From NCBI RefSeq assembly GCF_010501095.1, contig NZ_QVMP01000017.1:1-64000 (forward strand): DNA of 64,000 bases, given 5' to 3'. Positions within the stretch are counted from its first letter, which is position 1. Every line of letters starts with the position of its first letter. Source of the stretch: Dysgonomonas sp. 520 (GTDB lineage Bacteria > Bacteroidota > Bacteroidia > Bacteroidales > Dysgonomonadaceae). The translations under genes were made by a program, and so were the position numbers. Shown here one piece after another: positions 18,977 to 26,503 of the stretch. The notes beneath the pieces are model-generated. The model was not told the DNA's origin. It ran no database searches and saw only the letters and a list, made by a program, of their open reading frames with translations.

Positions 18977-20374
18977 ATGAACATACGACTTAAAGAATTA
19001 AGCAAATTAGGATATACCGACAATGTTGCACGCAGCCTTGCCTTAGGCATTATAAGCAAGAACTGTAAACATAGCACAAAAGAAGAAGTATTGACAATAC
19101 TGACTGACATATTGCAATGTCCTGACAAATACAAAGAAAATGAGATATGGAGTAAGCTGGCTGAACATTTCTCACCAACCATTATAGGCAAACAATTCAC
19201 GGTTTATAATTTATTGGACGAACCCTTATCTTTCAAAACTTATGGAAGTAAGTTCATCGAAAGTATAGCCAAACAGCAAATGGAGTTGGCAATGCGCCTT
19301 CCTGTAACCATTGCCGGAGCATTAATGCCCGATGCGCATGCCGGATATGGGCTGCCTATCGGAGGTGTATTAGCTGTAGAAAATGCCGTAATTCCTTATG
19401 CAGTGGGTGTAGATATCGGTTGTAGAATGAGCCTGACGGTTTTTGATGCAAAAGCTGATTATCTGAAACGGTATTCGCATCAGATAAAAGAAGCACTGAA
19501 AGAATATACTCATTTTGGGATGGAAGGTGGACTGCCTTTTGTGCAAGATCACGAGATATTGGATAGGAACGAATTTCAACTTACACCATTACTCAAAAAA
19601 CTTCAGGGGAAAGCAGTTCGTCAGTTGGGAACATCGGGCGGAGGGAACCACTTCGTCGAGTTTGGAGAAATAGAATTGATGGGAGGCAATATTCTAAACC
19701 TTCCCGCAGGCAATTATCTGGCATTGCTGTCTCATTCGGGTTCTCGCGGCTTAGGAGCCGAGATAGCAAGGCATTACAGTCAGGTGGCACGCGATATTTG
19801 CCGATTGCCGCGCGAAGCACAGCATTTTGCATGGCTTGGACTCGATACTGAGGCCGGACAGGAATATTGGATGAGCATGAGTCTGGCAGGCGACTTTGCA
19901 CAGGCTTGTCACGAGCGCATACATATTAATCTGTCGAAAGCTCTTGGGTTAAAAGTTATAGCCAATGTAAACAATCATCACAACTTTGCCTGGCAAGAAG
20001 AAATTGCGCCGAACCGATATGCTATCGTTCATCGTAAAGGAGCTACTCCGGCAGGAAAAGGTGTTGCCGGATTTATTCCCGGAAGTATGGCTACAGCAGG
20101 TTATCTGGTTTGCGGGAAAGGTGAAATGCAATCGCTTAACTCGGCATCGCACGGAGCAGGACGAGCAATGTCGCGTCAGAAGGCAAAGGAACAGTTTACT
20201 CAATCGGCATTAAAGAAGCTGCTTTCTCAAAATGGAGTAACGTTAATTGGAGGTAGTGTAGAAGAAATGCCTTTGGCATATAAGGACATCGACCGTGTGA
20301 TGCCGGCACAGGAAGCCTTAGTTGAAATTCATGGACGGTTTATGCCACGAATAGTAAGAATGAATAGAGAGTAA
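18977..20374 (+). CDS. rtcB: RNA-splicing ligase RtcB (PrfH-associated, RtcB2 type)
   Basis: The 465-aa protein joins RNA 2',3'-cyclic-phosphate ends to 5'-OH ends using GTP and Mn2+. Metal ligands and active-site blocks are visible: MPDAHAGYGLPIGG (Asp119, His121), GVDIGCRM (Asp146, Cys149), GGGNHF, LSHSGSRGLG, NHHNF, and the guanylylated His392 in SASHGAGRAMSR. It carries an N-terminal extension (about 1-75) before the core. The prfH start codon lies 5 bases after its stop, so the two are translated together. RtcB2-PrfH pairs are known to repair ribosomes cleaved in the 16S decoding centre, and this genetic context fits that group rather than tRNA splicing. The long leader upstream suggests regulated expression. 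Confidence 0.95.
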   Translation: MNIRLKELSKLGYTDNVARSLALGIISKNCKHSTKEEVLTILTDILQCPDKYKENEIWSKLAEHFSPTIIGKQFTVYNLLDEPLSFKTYGSKFIESIAKQQMELAMRLPVTIAGALMPDAHAGYGLPIGGVLAVENAVIPYAVGVDIGCRMSLTVFDAKADYLKRYSHQIKEALKEYTHFGMEGGLPFVQDHEILDRNEFQLTPLLKKLQGKAVRQLGTSGGGNHFVEFGEIELMGGNILNLPAGNYLALLSHSGSRGLGAEIARHYSQVARDICRLPREAQHFAWLGLDTEAGQEYWMSMSLAGDFAQACHERIHINLSKALGLKVIANVNNHHNFAWQEEIAPNRYAIVHRKGATPAGKGVAGFIPGSMATAGYLVCGKGEMQSLNSASHGAGRAMSRQKAKEQFTQSALKKLLSQNGVTLIGGSVEEMPLAYKDIDRVMPAQEALVEIHGRFMPRIVRMNRE

Positions 20375-20379
20375 AAAAT

Positions 20380-21003
20380 ATGAGCAATAAAATATACTTA
20401 CAGATAACCTCCGGTAGAGGTCCTGCCGAGTGTTGCCGTGCAGTAGCTTTAATATTGGAAAAAATACTCCGGCAAGCGAAAGAGCTAAAACTCGAAGCAG
20501 AAGTCTTGGAACGTGAGCAAGGCGAAATCAATCGCACTTTGTTTTCGGCAATCGTTTCGCTCGAAGGCAACAAATGCGAAGATATTGTGGAAGAATGGGA
20601 AGGTACTATCCAATGGACTGCCCAAAGTCCGTATCGTATCTATCACAAACGAAAGAACTGGTTTGTAGGGATCAAATCCTTCACACCAACCGAATTAAGT
20701 GATATTGATGCAAAATATATTACTTACCAAACCTTGCGATCTTCGGGTGCAGGCGGACAACATGTCAACAAAACAGAAACAGCCGTAAGGGTTATACATG
20801 CGCCATCGGGATTGAGTGTTACGGCTTCCGACCAACGTTCGCAACACCAGAACAAGAAACTGGCAACCGAACGGCTGTTGATAAAACTTTCGGCATGGAA
20901 CGAAGAGCAATCTGTACAAAAAGCTCAGGAAAACTGGGATAACCATAACAACCTCGAAAGAGGCAATCCTGTGAAAGTGATTAATGAACCGTTAATGAAA
21001 TGA
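20380..21003 (+). CDS. prfH: Peptide chain release factor homologue PrfH
   Basis: The 207-aa protein is a class I release-factor relative without the stop-codon recognition domain of RF1/RF2. The catalytic GGQ loop is intact (Gly125-Gly126-Gln127 in SSGAGGQHVNKTETAVR), followed by the conserved SDQRSQHQNKKLA block. PrfH releases the nascent peptide from ribosomes whose 16S rRNA has been cut in the decoding centre, so that RtcB can then reseal the rRNA. It sits 5 bases after rtcB and 67 bases before kptA, all on the plus strand. Assignment rests on motif, length and context. Confidence 0.93.
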   Translation: MSNKIYLQITSGRGPAECCRAVALILEKILRQAKELKLEAEVLEREQGEINRTLFSAIVSLEGNKCEDIVEEWEGTIQWTAQSPYRIYHKRKNWFVGIKSFTPTELSDIDAKYITYQTLRSSGAGGQHVNKTETAVRVIHAPSGLSVTASDQRSQHQNKKLATERLLIKLSAWNEEQSVQKAQENWDNHNNLERGNPVKVINEPLMK

Positions 21004-21070
21004 ATTATGTTTGCGAGACGAACTGCAACGAGAATAAAAAAAGGGAGTGTGCAAAAGAAAAACAAGATAA

Positions 21071-21622
21071 ATGATGACAGAACAAGATAAAAAACGAATC
21101 GGCAAATTCCTGAGCCTTGTGCTCAGGCATAACCCCGAAACAATAGGCATAGAGCTTGACAAAAACGGTTGGGCTAATGTACAAGAATTAATAGAAAAGT
21201 GTAAAAAGCACCGCTATCATTTTTCGATGGATGATTTGATAGAAATAGTGGAAACGAACGACAAAAAGCGTTATTCATTTAGTGAGAAACGAAATAAGAT
21301 ACGTGCCAGCCAAGGGCATTCAATAGCTATTGATTTAGCTCTAACTCCGGTTGAACCACCCGAATTATTGTATCATGGTACAGCTACTCGTTTTCTTTCT
21401 TCCATTATGGAACAGGGTGTTATAAAAGGTAGCCGTCAACGTGTTCATTTGAGTAAGGACAAAGAAACAGCAACCAAAGTGGGGGCGAGGCATGGCAAAC
21501 CTGCAATCCTGACTATCATGTCGGGCAAGATGTATAAAGATGGTATATTATTCTACCAATCGGATAATGGAGTATGGCTAACGGATTATGTAGACACGAA
21601 ATACATATCGAACTCATATTAA
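21071..21622 (+). CDS. kptA: RNA 2'-phosphotransferase KptA/Tpt1
   Basis: The 183-aa protein transfers a 2'-phosphate from an RNA splice junction to NAD+, giving ADP-ribose cyclic phosphate. The Tpt1 catalytic quartet can be seen: Arg-His in LSLVLRHNPE (residues 19-20), Arg in IRASQGHS, and Arg in SRQRVHLSKD, with ELLYHGT of the NAD-binding fold. Two ATG codons in tandem (21071 and 21074) could both start it. It follows prfH by 67 bases and is closed by a hairpin at 21643. RtcB itself leaves no 2'-phosphate, so KptA in this operon implies a second class of damaged RNA end. Confidence 0.93.
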   Translation: MMTEQDKKRIGKFLSLVLRHNPETIGIELDKNGWANVQELIEKCKKHRYHFSMDDLIEIVETNDKKRYSFSEKRNKIRASQGHSIAIDLALTPVEPPELLYHGTATRFLSSIMEQGVIKGSRQRVHLSKDKETATKVGARHGKPAILTIMSGKMYKDGILFYQSDNGVWLTDYVDTKYISNSY

Positions 21623-21642
21623 TCTGGACAGTGTCAATAAAA

Positions 21643-21674
21643 CAGGCATAAGTTTCTTCTTATGCCTGCTTTAA
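21643..21674 (+). terminator. Hairpin after kptA
   Basis: CAGGCATAAG (21643-21652) pairs perfectly with CTTATGCCTG (21659-21668) around a 6-nt loop, then CTTTAA. The T run is weak. Confidence 0.55.
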
Positions 21675-21698
21675 AGCTAACAATGATATCAATTAACC

Positions 21699-21909
21699 CG
21701 TAGTGCATTTAAAACTTTGATGTTAACTCATTTATTATAAGACTCATATTGGTTTTGTCATTTTGAACGAAGTGAAAAATCTGTGTATTTTCAATCCAGA
21801 TCCTTCGTTTTACTCAGAAACAACGTTCGAGGAGCGAAGGCGACTCAATGACAATGTAAATATGTATCATGTTTCAGTTAATTATCTTTTATTTTCTAAA
21901 TGCACTACG
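21699..21909. repeat. MITE-like element with 13-bp perfect inverted ends
   Basis: CGTAGTGCATTTA (21699-21711) is exactly inverted as TAAATGCACTACG (21897-21909). Nested inside is the 100-bp extragenic repeat TTGTCATT...AATGACAA (21755-21854) with GAACGAAGTGAA and CAGAAACAACGTTCG segments shared with 30115-30230. No ORF. It accounts for most of the 401-bp gap before the exonuclease. Confidence 0.6.
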
Positions 21910-22023
21910 AGTATAACAATTTCCTCATTTTGAATGATTTTTTTTTAAAATTGAAGCACAAAGATAAATTTGTTTTCGTTTTTGCGTTATTCTCTCTACT
22001 TTTATTCCAAATTTGGAACGAAA

Positions 22024-22518
22024 ATGTTACGCGACTTTGCAGCTATAGATTTTGAAACAGCAAACGAATATCCATCCAGTGTTTGCAGTGTGGGGATTGT
22101 CGTAGTTCGTAATGGTACTATCTCGGATAAGTTCTACAGTCTGATACAACCCGAACCTAATTATTACAGTTACGGAAACAGCCGGATACACGGATTGACT
22201 GCGGAAGATACAGATAATGCCAAAGTATTCCCGAAAGTCTGGGAGCAGGTGATACCTCTTATCGAAGGCTTGCCTTTGGTAGCTCACAACAAAGGCTTTG
22301 ATGAAGCCTGTCTGAAAGCAGTATTCAGAACCTACCAAATGGATTATCCCGATTATGTTTTCTATTGTACATTAGCCGAATCAAGGCGACAATTAAAGTA
22401 TTTACCCAATCATCAATTACATACTGTAGCCGAAGATTGTGGTTTTATATTAGAAAATCATCACAATGCTTTGGCTGATGCAGAAGCCTGTGCCGAGATT
22501 GCTTTACAATTACTATAA
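22024..22518 (+). CDS. DnaQ-like 3'-5' exonuclease (DEDDh)
   Basis: The 164-aa protein has the exonuclease I motif DFAAIDFETA (Asp-x-Glu), exonuclease II in LPLVAHNKGFDEACL, and exonuclease III with His and Asp in HNALADAEACAEIA, so the DEDDh set is complete. It matches stand-alone epsilon-like exonucleases that trim single-stranded DNA or RNA. I chose the ATG at 22024, because the upstream in-frame ATG at 21970 would add 18 hydrophobic residues not expected in a cytoplasmic enzyme. It ends 11 bases before the next gene, so the two are likely co-expressed. Proximity to the RNA-repair operon may be chance. Confidence 0.88.
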   Translation: MLRDFAAIDFETANEYPSSVCSVGIVVVRNGTISDKFYSLIQPEPNYYSYGNSRIHGLTAEDTDNAKVFPKVWEQVIPLIEGLPLVAHNKGFDEACLKAVFRTYQMDYPDYVFYCTLAESRRQLKYLPNHQLHTVAEDCGFILENHHNALADAEACAEIALQLL

Positions 22519-22529
22519 CCATCATTATC

Positions 22530-23129
22530 ATGGATGAAATACCAAGAATAATTTTTCAGATCGAAAAGAAAGAGAGTAACAGTATAATCCCGGCAAGACT
22601 TGTAAAGAAGCTATCCGGACGCATCGGAATGGACGAAATCCATGAGATTACCTATCTGATCCAAAACAGTGATAAAGGAAAACAGCAGATATATAATTTT
22701 ATTTTCGATGAAGATGATACTCTCGTAGCTAACGCTTTGTGGGTAATGACACATTTTTCGCTATTTGAGAATGAGTGGCTATACTCAAAACAGAATGAAA
22801 TGGTAGATAAAGTTTTAGCAACAAAGCATCATACCCATCTAAGGCTATTGCTGCATTTGTTGTACAGGCAGCCATTGGTAAATCCGCCCCGTGTTGACTT
22901 TCTCGACTACTGTTTGGATGAAATGGTTGCTATGAAAGAAGCCCCCGGCACGACTACCCTTTGCATGAAATTGGCCTATGAAATGTGCCGGATGATTCCC
23001 GAATTATTACAGGAATATCGTGTGGCATTGGATATGATAGAGCCATCACAATTACCTCCATCGTTAAAAACCACACGAAAGAATATACTGAAAGCTATGC
23101 AAAAAGGAAAAAGCCTGCAAATCTATTAA
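22530..23129 (+). CDS. Conserved hypothetical, helical repeat protein
   Basis: The 199-aa protein has no signal peptide or membrane helix. Its middle (about 45-170) is made of short amphipathic helices of HEAT/ARM style, e.g. DDTLVANALWVMTHF and HTHLRLLLHLLYRQP. I do not recognise a family. It starts 11 bases after the DnaQ-like exonuclease, so it may be that enzyme's partner or an adaptor. Composition matches its neighbours. Confidence 0.7.
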   Translation: MDEIPRIIFQIEKKESNSIIPARLVKKLSGRIGMDEIHEITYLIQNSDKGKQQIYNFIFDEDDTLVANALWVMTHFSLFENEWLYSKQNEMVDKVLATKHHTHLRLLLHLLYRQPLVNPPRVDFLDYCLDEMVAMKEAPGTTTLCMKLAYEMCRMIPELLQEYRVALDMIEPSQLPPSLKTTRKNILKAMQKGKSLQIY

Positions 23130-23207
23130 TTAGAGTCCGTTCTTTGATAGGCTTCGGGGGGCGTACCGTAATTTCTTCTTATTTTGAGACAGCCTCTTGT
23201 ATTAAGT

Positions 23208-23354
23208 TTATGATATTTTAATAATTTCTGATATTAGCATATACGCCATAAGATTGTTTGTCAATATCGAATAAAGGACGTAGTAAATAATTATTTTTTC
23301 CGCTGCATTGTATCCGGGAGCACCTTCGCCGATGATTGCTATATTAAATTCCAT
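23208..23354 (-). pseudogene. Fragment of a dihydrolipoyl dehydrogenase-like gene
   Basis: Translating from the ATG at 23354 gives MEFNIAIIGEGAPGYNAAEK, a close match to the FAD-binding start of lipoamide dehydrogenases (normally IIGGGPAGYTAAE). After residue 20 the similarity ends, and a stop follows at codon 49. A second frame in the same stretch reads SYGVYAN, reminiscent of the region about 60-70 residues further on in the full enzyme, as if an internal part had been deleted. The remaining roughly 400 residues are absent. I read it as a decayed remnant. Confidence 0.5.
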
Positions 23355-23406
23355 GGCTCAAATGTGAGATAAGTTCTAATTGATATGAAGTAGTTTTGGG
23401 ATGATG

Positions 23407-23442
23407 ATAAAAAAAATACCCCCGACCTAATAAAGTCAGGGG
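23407..23442 (-). terminator. Terminator of the susC-susD-GH16 operon
   Basis: CCCCTGAC and GTCGGGGG pair on the minus strand (23419-23442), followed by TATTTTTTTTATC. It lies 38 bases past the GH16 stop. Confidence 0.75.
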
Positions 23443-23480
23443 TGATATATTTCGGTTTTGATCTGTCCGAAAAAAAATGA

Positions 23481-24608
23481 TTAATTCTTGATAATCTTCT
23501 TTATGTAAGTATTGTCCTCTCCATCAGTTATTCTGACAACGTAACAGCCATTGTTCAGATGAGCGATGTTTATTGTTTTATCTATGTTTGTATAGTTATC
23601 AATAACTCTGCCCGAAACATCAATAATGGATACATCTTTCACTCCTTTTTCGCTATTGATGTTCAATATATCAGTTGCGGGATTGGGGTAAACAGATATT
23701 GCCTCAGGAGCATTTTCGTTGTCAATGCCAACTTCACCTTCCTGGTAAACTCTTACATAATCAACCAGATAGTCGAGAGGTAGTAGGTCTGCATCTACAC
23801 CACCCTCTGCACCCCAACTGCCTCCGTAGGCAAAACCCAATATCATGTAGAACGGATTGAGGAATGGGAACGCTTTAGCTTCTTCTTTAATTGAAACCTG
23901 ACCGGGAATCGGATTGTCATTCAGATAAGTGAACTGCAACACTCCGTCCAGATACCAATCGATACGATCTCTATACCATTCGATGGCATAGACATGAAAC
24001 TCAAAGAAAGAATCGGCACATAGGGCAGCCTTCGATCTCATGTTAGAGTTTTTGGCATTATATTTTTGTGAGTGTGCCGTGAAGTGAACATAGCTTGGCA
24101 TATTACCAACAAATTCCATTATGTCAATTTCTCCACAGTTGGGCCATCCTTGCAGAATATAATCGGATGTCGGCATCATCCATATTGCAGGCCAAACACC
24201 CGAGCCGAGGGGTGTTTTTGCCCTTACCTCGAAGCGTCCGTACTGCCAGTCGGCCTTACCTTTTGTTATAATACTTGCAGAAGTGATGTGATACACTTCG
24301 CCTTTCACATTTTTTTGATTGATAATCTCACCTTGCGCATTTCTCAACGTATCTTTGCCGATGCAACGGATATGTAGCAAACCATCTTTCTGAAAAACGT
24401 TTTCTATACGCTCTTTCGTGTAATATTCGTATTCGTTGTTGCGGATGCTTAAACCTTCCTCATAGCCCCATTTGTCAGGGTCGGGTAATCCTTCACCGTC
24501 AAACTCGTCAGACCATACTAGTTTATTGTACTTGGAGTTTTCAAATTGGGCTGATAGTTGCCCCACTCCCAATGCTACGATTGATATGAGTAGAAATATT
24601 TTTTTCAT
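23481..24608 (-). CDS. GH16 endo-beta-glucanase with T9SS tail
   Basis: The 375-aa protein has a signal peptide (1-20, GQLSAQ), a GH16 domain with GEIDIMEFVG (Glu160, Asp162, Glu165), WDYILQGWPNCGE-type lead-in and IEWYRDRIDWYLDG, then a T9SS type A sorting domain (about 300-375, VYPNPATDILNI, ending YIKKIIKN). The sorting tail sends it to the cell surface, so it should make the first cuts in the polysaccharide, while the tail-less GH16 at 14210 may act in the periplasm. It is the last gene of the susC-susD-GH16 unit. A hairpin (24705-24727) lies between it and susD. Laminarin or mixed-linkage glucan is the most likely substrate class. Confidence 0.92.
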   Translation of the reverse strand: MKKIFLLISIVALGVGQLSAQFENSKYNKLVWSDEFDGEGLPDPDKWGYEEGLSIRNNEYEYYTKERIENVFQKDGLLHIRCIGKDTLRNAQGEIINQKNVKGEVYHITSASIITKGKADWQYGRFEVRAKTPLGSGVWPAIWMMPTSDYILQGWPNCGEIDIMEFVGNMPSYVHFTAHSQKYNAKNSNMRSKAALCADSFFEFHVYAIEWYRDRIDWYLDGVLQFTYLNDNPIPGQVSIKEEAKAFPFLNPFYMILGFAYGGSWGAEGGVDADLLPLDYLVDYVRVYQEGEVGIDNENAPEAISVYPNPATDILNINSEKGVKDVSIIDVSGRVIDNYTNIDKTINIAHLNNGCYVVRITDGEDNTYIKKIIKN

Positions 24609-24704
24609 CTTTTGTTATTCTAAAAGTATATAGCGGCTATTTCGGGAACAACCACTATATACGGGTTTTAATATTTTATATGGTTCATTTTTAGCTTGTT
24701 ATTA

Positions 24705-24727
24705 CGGGCAGGCTTCTAGTCTGCCCG
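24705..24727 (-). repeat. Intra-operon hairpin between susD and GH16
   Basis: CGGGCAG (24705-24711) and CTGCCCG (24721-24727) form a 7-bp stem with a 9-nt loop and no T run. It may stabilise the susCD transcript or lower GH16 readthrough. Confidence 0.4.
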
Positions 24728-24786
24728 AATGATTTTATCACTAAAATGAATCAAATAACGCTTTATTCGATTGAGCTCAGGTTAAA

Positions 24787-26472
24787 TTACCAACCCTGAT
24801 TTTGAGTTAAAACATTGTTCGATAGCGCTATCTCCGCTTCCGGAATAGGCAGGAACCCTCTTGTTTCGGGTCGGAAATTAACGGTTACGGTTGCATCCAC
24901 TCCCTGATTTTTCACTTTAATGTTCTTCTGATTAGAGTCTAGCAGATCTGTTTTGTGCCAACGCAGAAGGTCGTAATATCTGACTCCCTCAAATGCCAAT
25001 TCGAAGCGTCTTTCGTTCATGATGTTTTCTAAAGTAGGCTCTACTTCGTCCGTATATCCGGCTCTTTGTCTGACCATATTCAGATATTGTTTAGCCTCAG
25101 GAGCACCAAGTTCTGCCGCCATCAATAATATATCGGCAAAACGCATGATTACTAAGTCTTGCAGGTTGTTCCATTGATAATCCGAAACCGCACCGTATAA
25201 TTCGATATTATAATTTGTCGGGGCAATACGGTCTTTGTTGATCGGTACATATTTCTTGTTCCACAGACCTGTTTCTTCTTCCTGAGAATCGGCTCCCCAC
25301 ATGTAATATGTTGGTACGATAGGGTCGGTCCAAATGTTTTCGATAGGGTCGGTGATGTCTAGTATAGAACCCTTCTTCCTCAAATCTTCGTCCGGCCAGT
25401 CTTCAAACAGTTTTGAGTTTACCGTACCCTGACCCCATCCACGACCTAGCGGATAAGTGGCCTCGAAATAATTGTCGGGTCCGCCGCTTCTTGGTCCATA
25501 GTATAAACAAACCTGATTTGTACGTTTGTTGATATCGTCCCAGCTGCCTTGAATTGAAGAATATTTCACAGAAAAAACAGTTTCTATATTTCCATCCTTC
25601 ACCCATGTTCCAATCTTGTTTTTCTTAACATAGTTATAATCTTTTTGTATGTAAGAATAAGGCCATAAGGTTCTGAAATCATCTACCAGTTTGTGACCGC
25701 TATTGTCGATACAGTCAACCAACCAATCTATCACCTGCGCTTTTGTAATTTCTTCTCCATTGGTCAGAGGCAAGGTTTCTTTTTGATAGTATCCTGTGTA
25801 GAATAAGAATACTTTTGCCATCATGCCCTCGGCAGCCCATTTTGTTATTCTTCCTGAGTGTAGTTCGCTATATTCGGTGCTGTATTTTGTGTCCGATAAG
25901 CTTTCTATCGAAAGTTTCAGGTCACTGGCAATCTGTGCGTACAACTCATCAGGTGTGGCCTGTGGCAAATTGACAGGTTCGGGGGTTAACACTAGCGGAA
26001 CCCTTTCGAACAGACGAACCATATCGAAATAATAGTGCGCTCTTAGAAAATGAATTTCTCCCGTGATTCTGGATTTACGGGCTAACTCTGCTTCACTTTC
26101 ACCCCAGCTGATGCGATACATGTTGGTTATTAGGTTGTTGCACCTGAATATACCTTTGTAGTTATGTTTCCACGCATTACGAAAACGGTCGACCTTACCG
26201 TTAGACTGGAAGTTGTTGATATCTTTACAATCGGTATCGGAACTACCTCCGCCTCCCAGGCAATTGTCAGACATAAGTTCTCCTGCATAGAATAGCAATT
26301 GAAGAGGATAAGTGTCGGTTAATTCGGCGTATGCGCCGGTTAAATATTGGTCGGCGTCGTCCGGTGTTTCCGGGAAGTTGCTCGAATCTTTCTTTGTTTT
26401 GCTTTCCGTGTCAAGGAAATCGTCGCATCCTATCAAAAGAAAAACGGATAATATCAATATAATTTTTTTCAT
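24787..26472 (-). CDS. susD: SusD/RagB family glycan-binding outer-membrane lipoprotein
   Basis: The 561-aa lipoprotein (lipobox LIGC, Cys16) starts DDFLDTES, as SusD proteins do. It contains TPR-like helices (about 80-230, EIHFLRAHYYFDMVRLFERVP) and the C-terminal NERRFELAFEGVRYYDLLRW signature. SusD sits as a lid on the SusC transporter and captures oligosaccharides. It lies 31 bases downstream of susC and 178 bases upstream of a GH16 on the same strand. A beta-glucan ligand is inferred from the neighbours only. Confidence 0.96.
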   Translation of the reverse strand: MKKIILILSVFLLIGCDDFLDTESKTKKDSSNFPETPDDADQYLTGAYAELTDTYPLQLLFYAGELMSDNCLGGGGSSDTDCKDINNFQSNGKVDRFRNAWKHNYKGIFRCNNLITNMYRISWGESEAELARKSRITGEIHFLRAHYYFDMVRLFERVPLVLTPEPVNLPQATPDELYAQIASDLKLSIESLSDTKYSTEYSELHSGRITKWAAEGMMAKVFLFYTGYYQKETLPLTNGEEITKAQVIDWLVDCIDNSGHKLVDDFRTLWPYSYIQKDYNYVKKNKIGTWVKDGNIETVFSVKYSSIQGSWDDINKRTNQVCLYYGPRSGGPDNYFEATYPLGRGWGQGTVNSKLFEDWPDEDLRKKGSILDITDPIENIWTDPIVPTYYMWGADSQEEETGLWNKKYVPINKDRIAPTNYNIELYGAVSDYQWNNLQDLVIMRFADILLMAAELGAPEAKQYLNMVRQRAGYTDEVEPTLENIMNERRFELAFEGVRYYDLLRWHKTDLLDSNQKNIKVKNQGVDATVTVNFRPETRGFLPIPEAEIALSNNVLTQNQGW

Positions 26473-26503
26473 AATTCAAATGTTGTTTCAATAGGGTAAA
26501 TGC

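Larger units (their letters stand above)
23130..23480. other. 351-bp gap with a gene fragment and a terminator
   Basis: Contains the lpd-like fragment (23208-23354) and the terminator of the GH16 operon (23407-23442). The first 80 bases show nothing recognisable. Confidence 0.5.

Noticed and set aside
21970-22023. In-frame upstream ATG extending the DnaQ-like exonuclease by 18 residues
   Set aside because: The extension is hydrophobic and unlike the family start; the ATG at 22024 gives the normal N-terminus.
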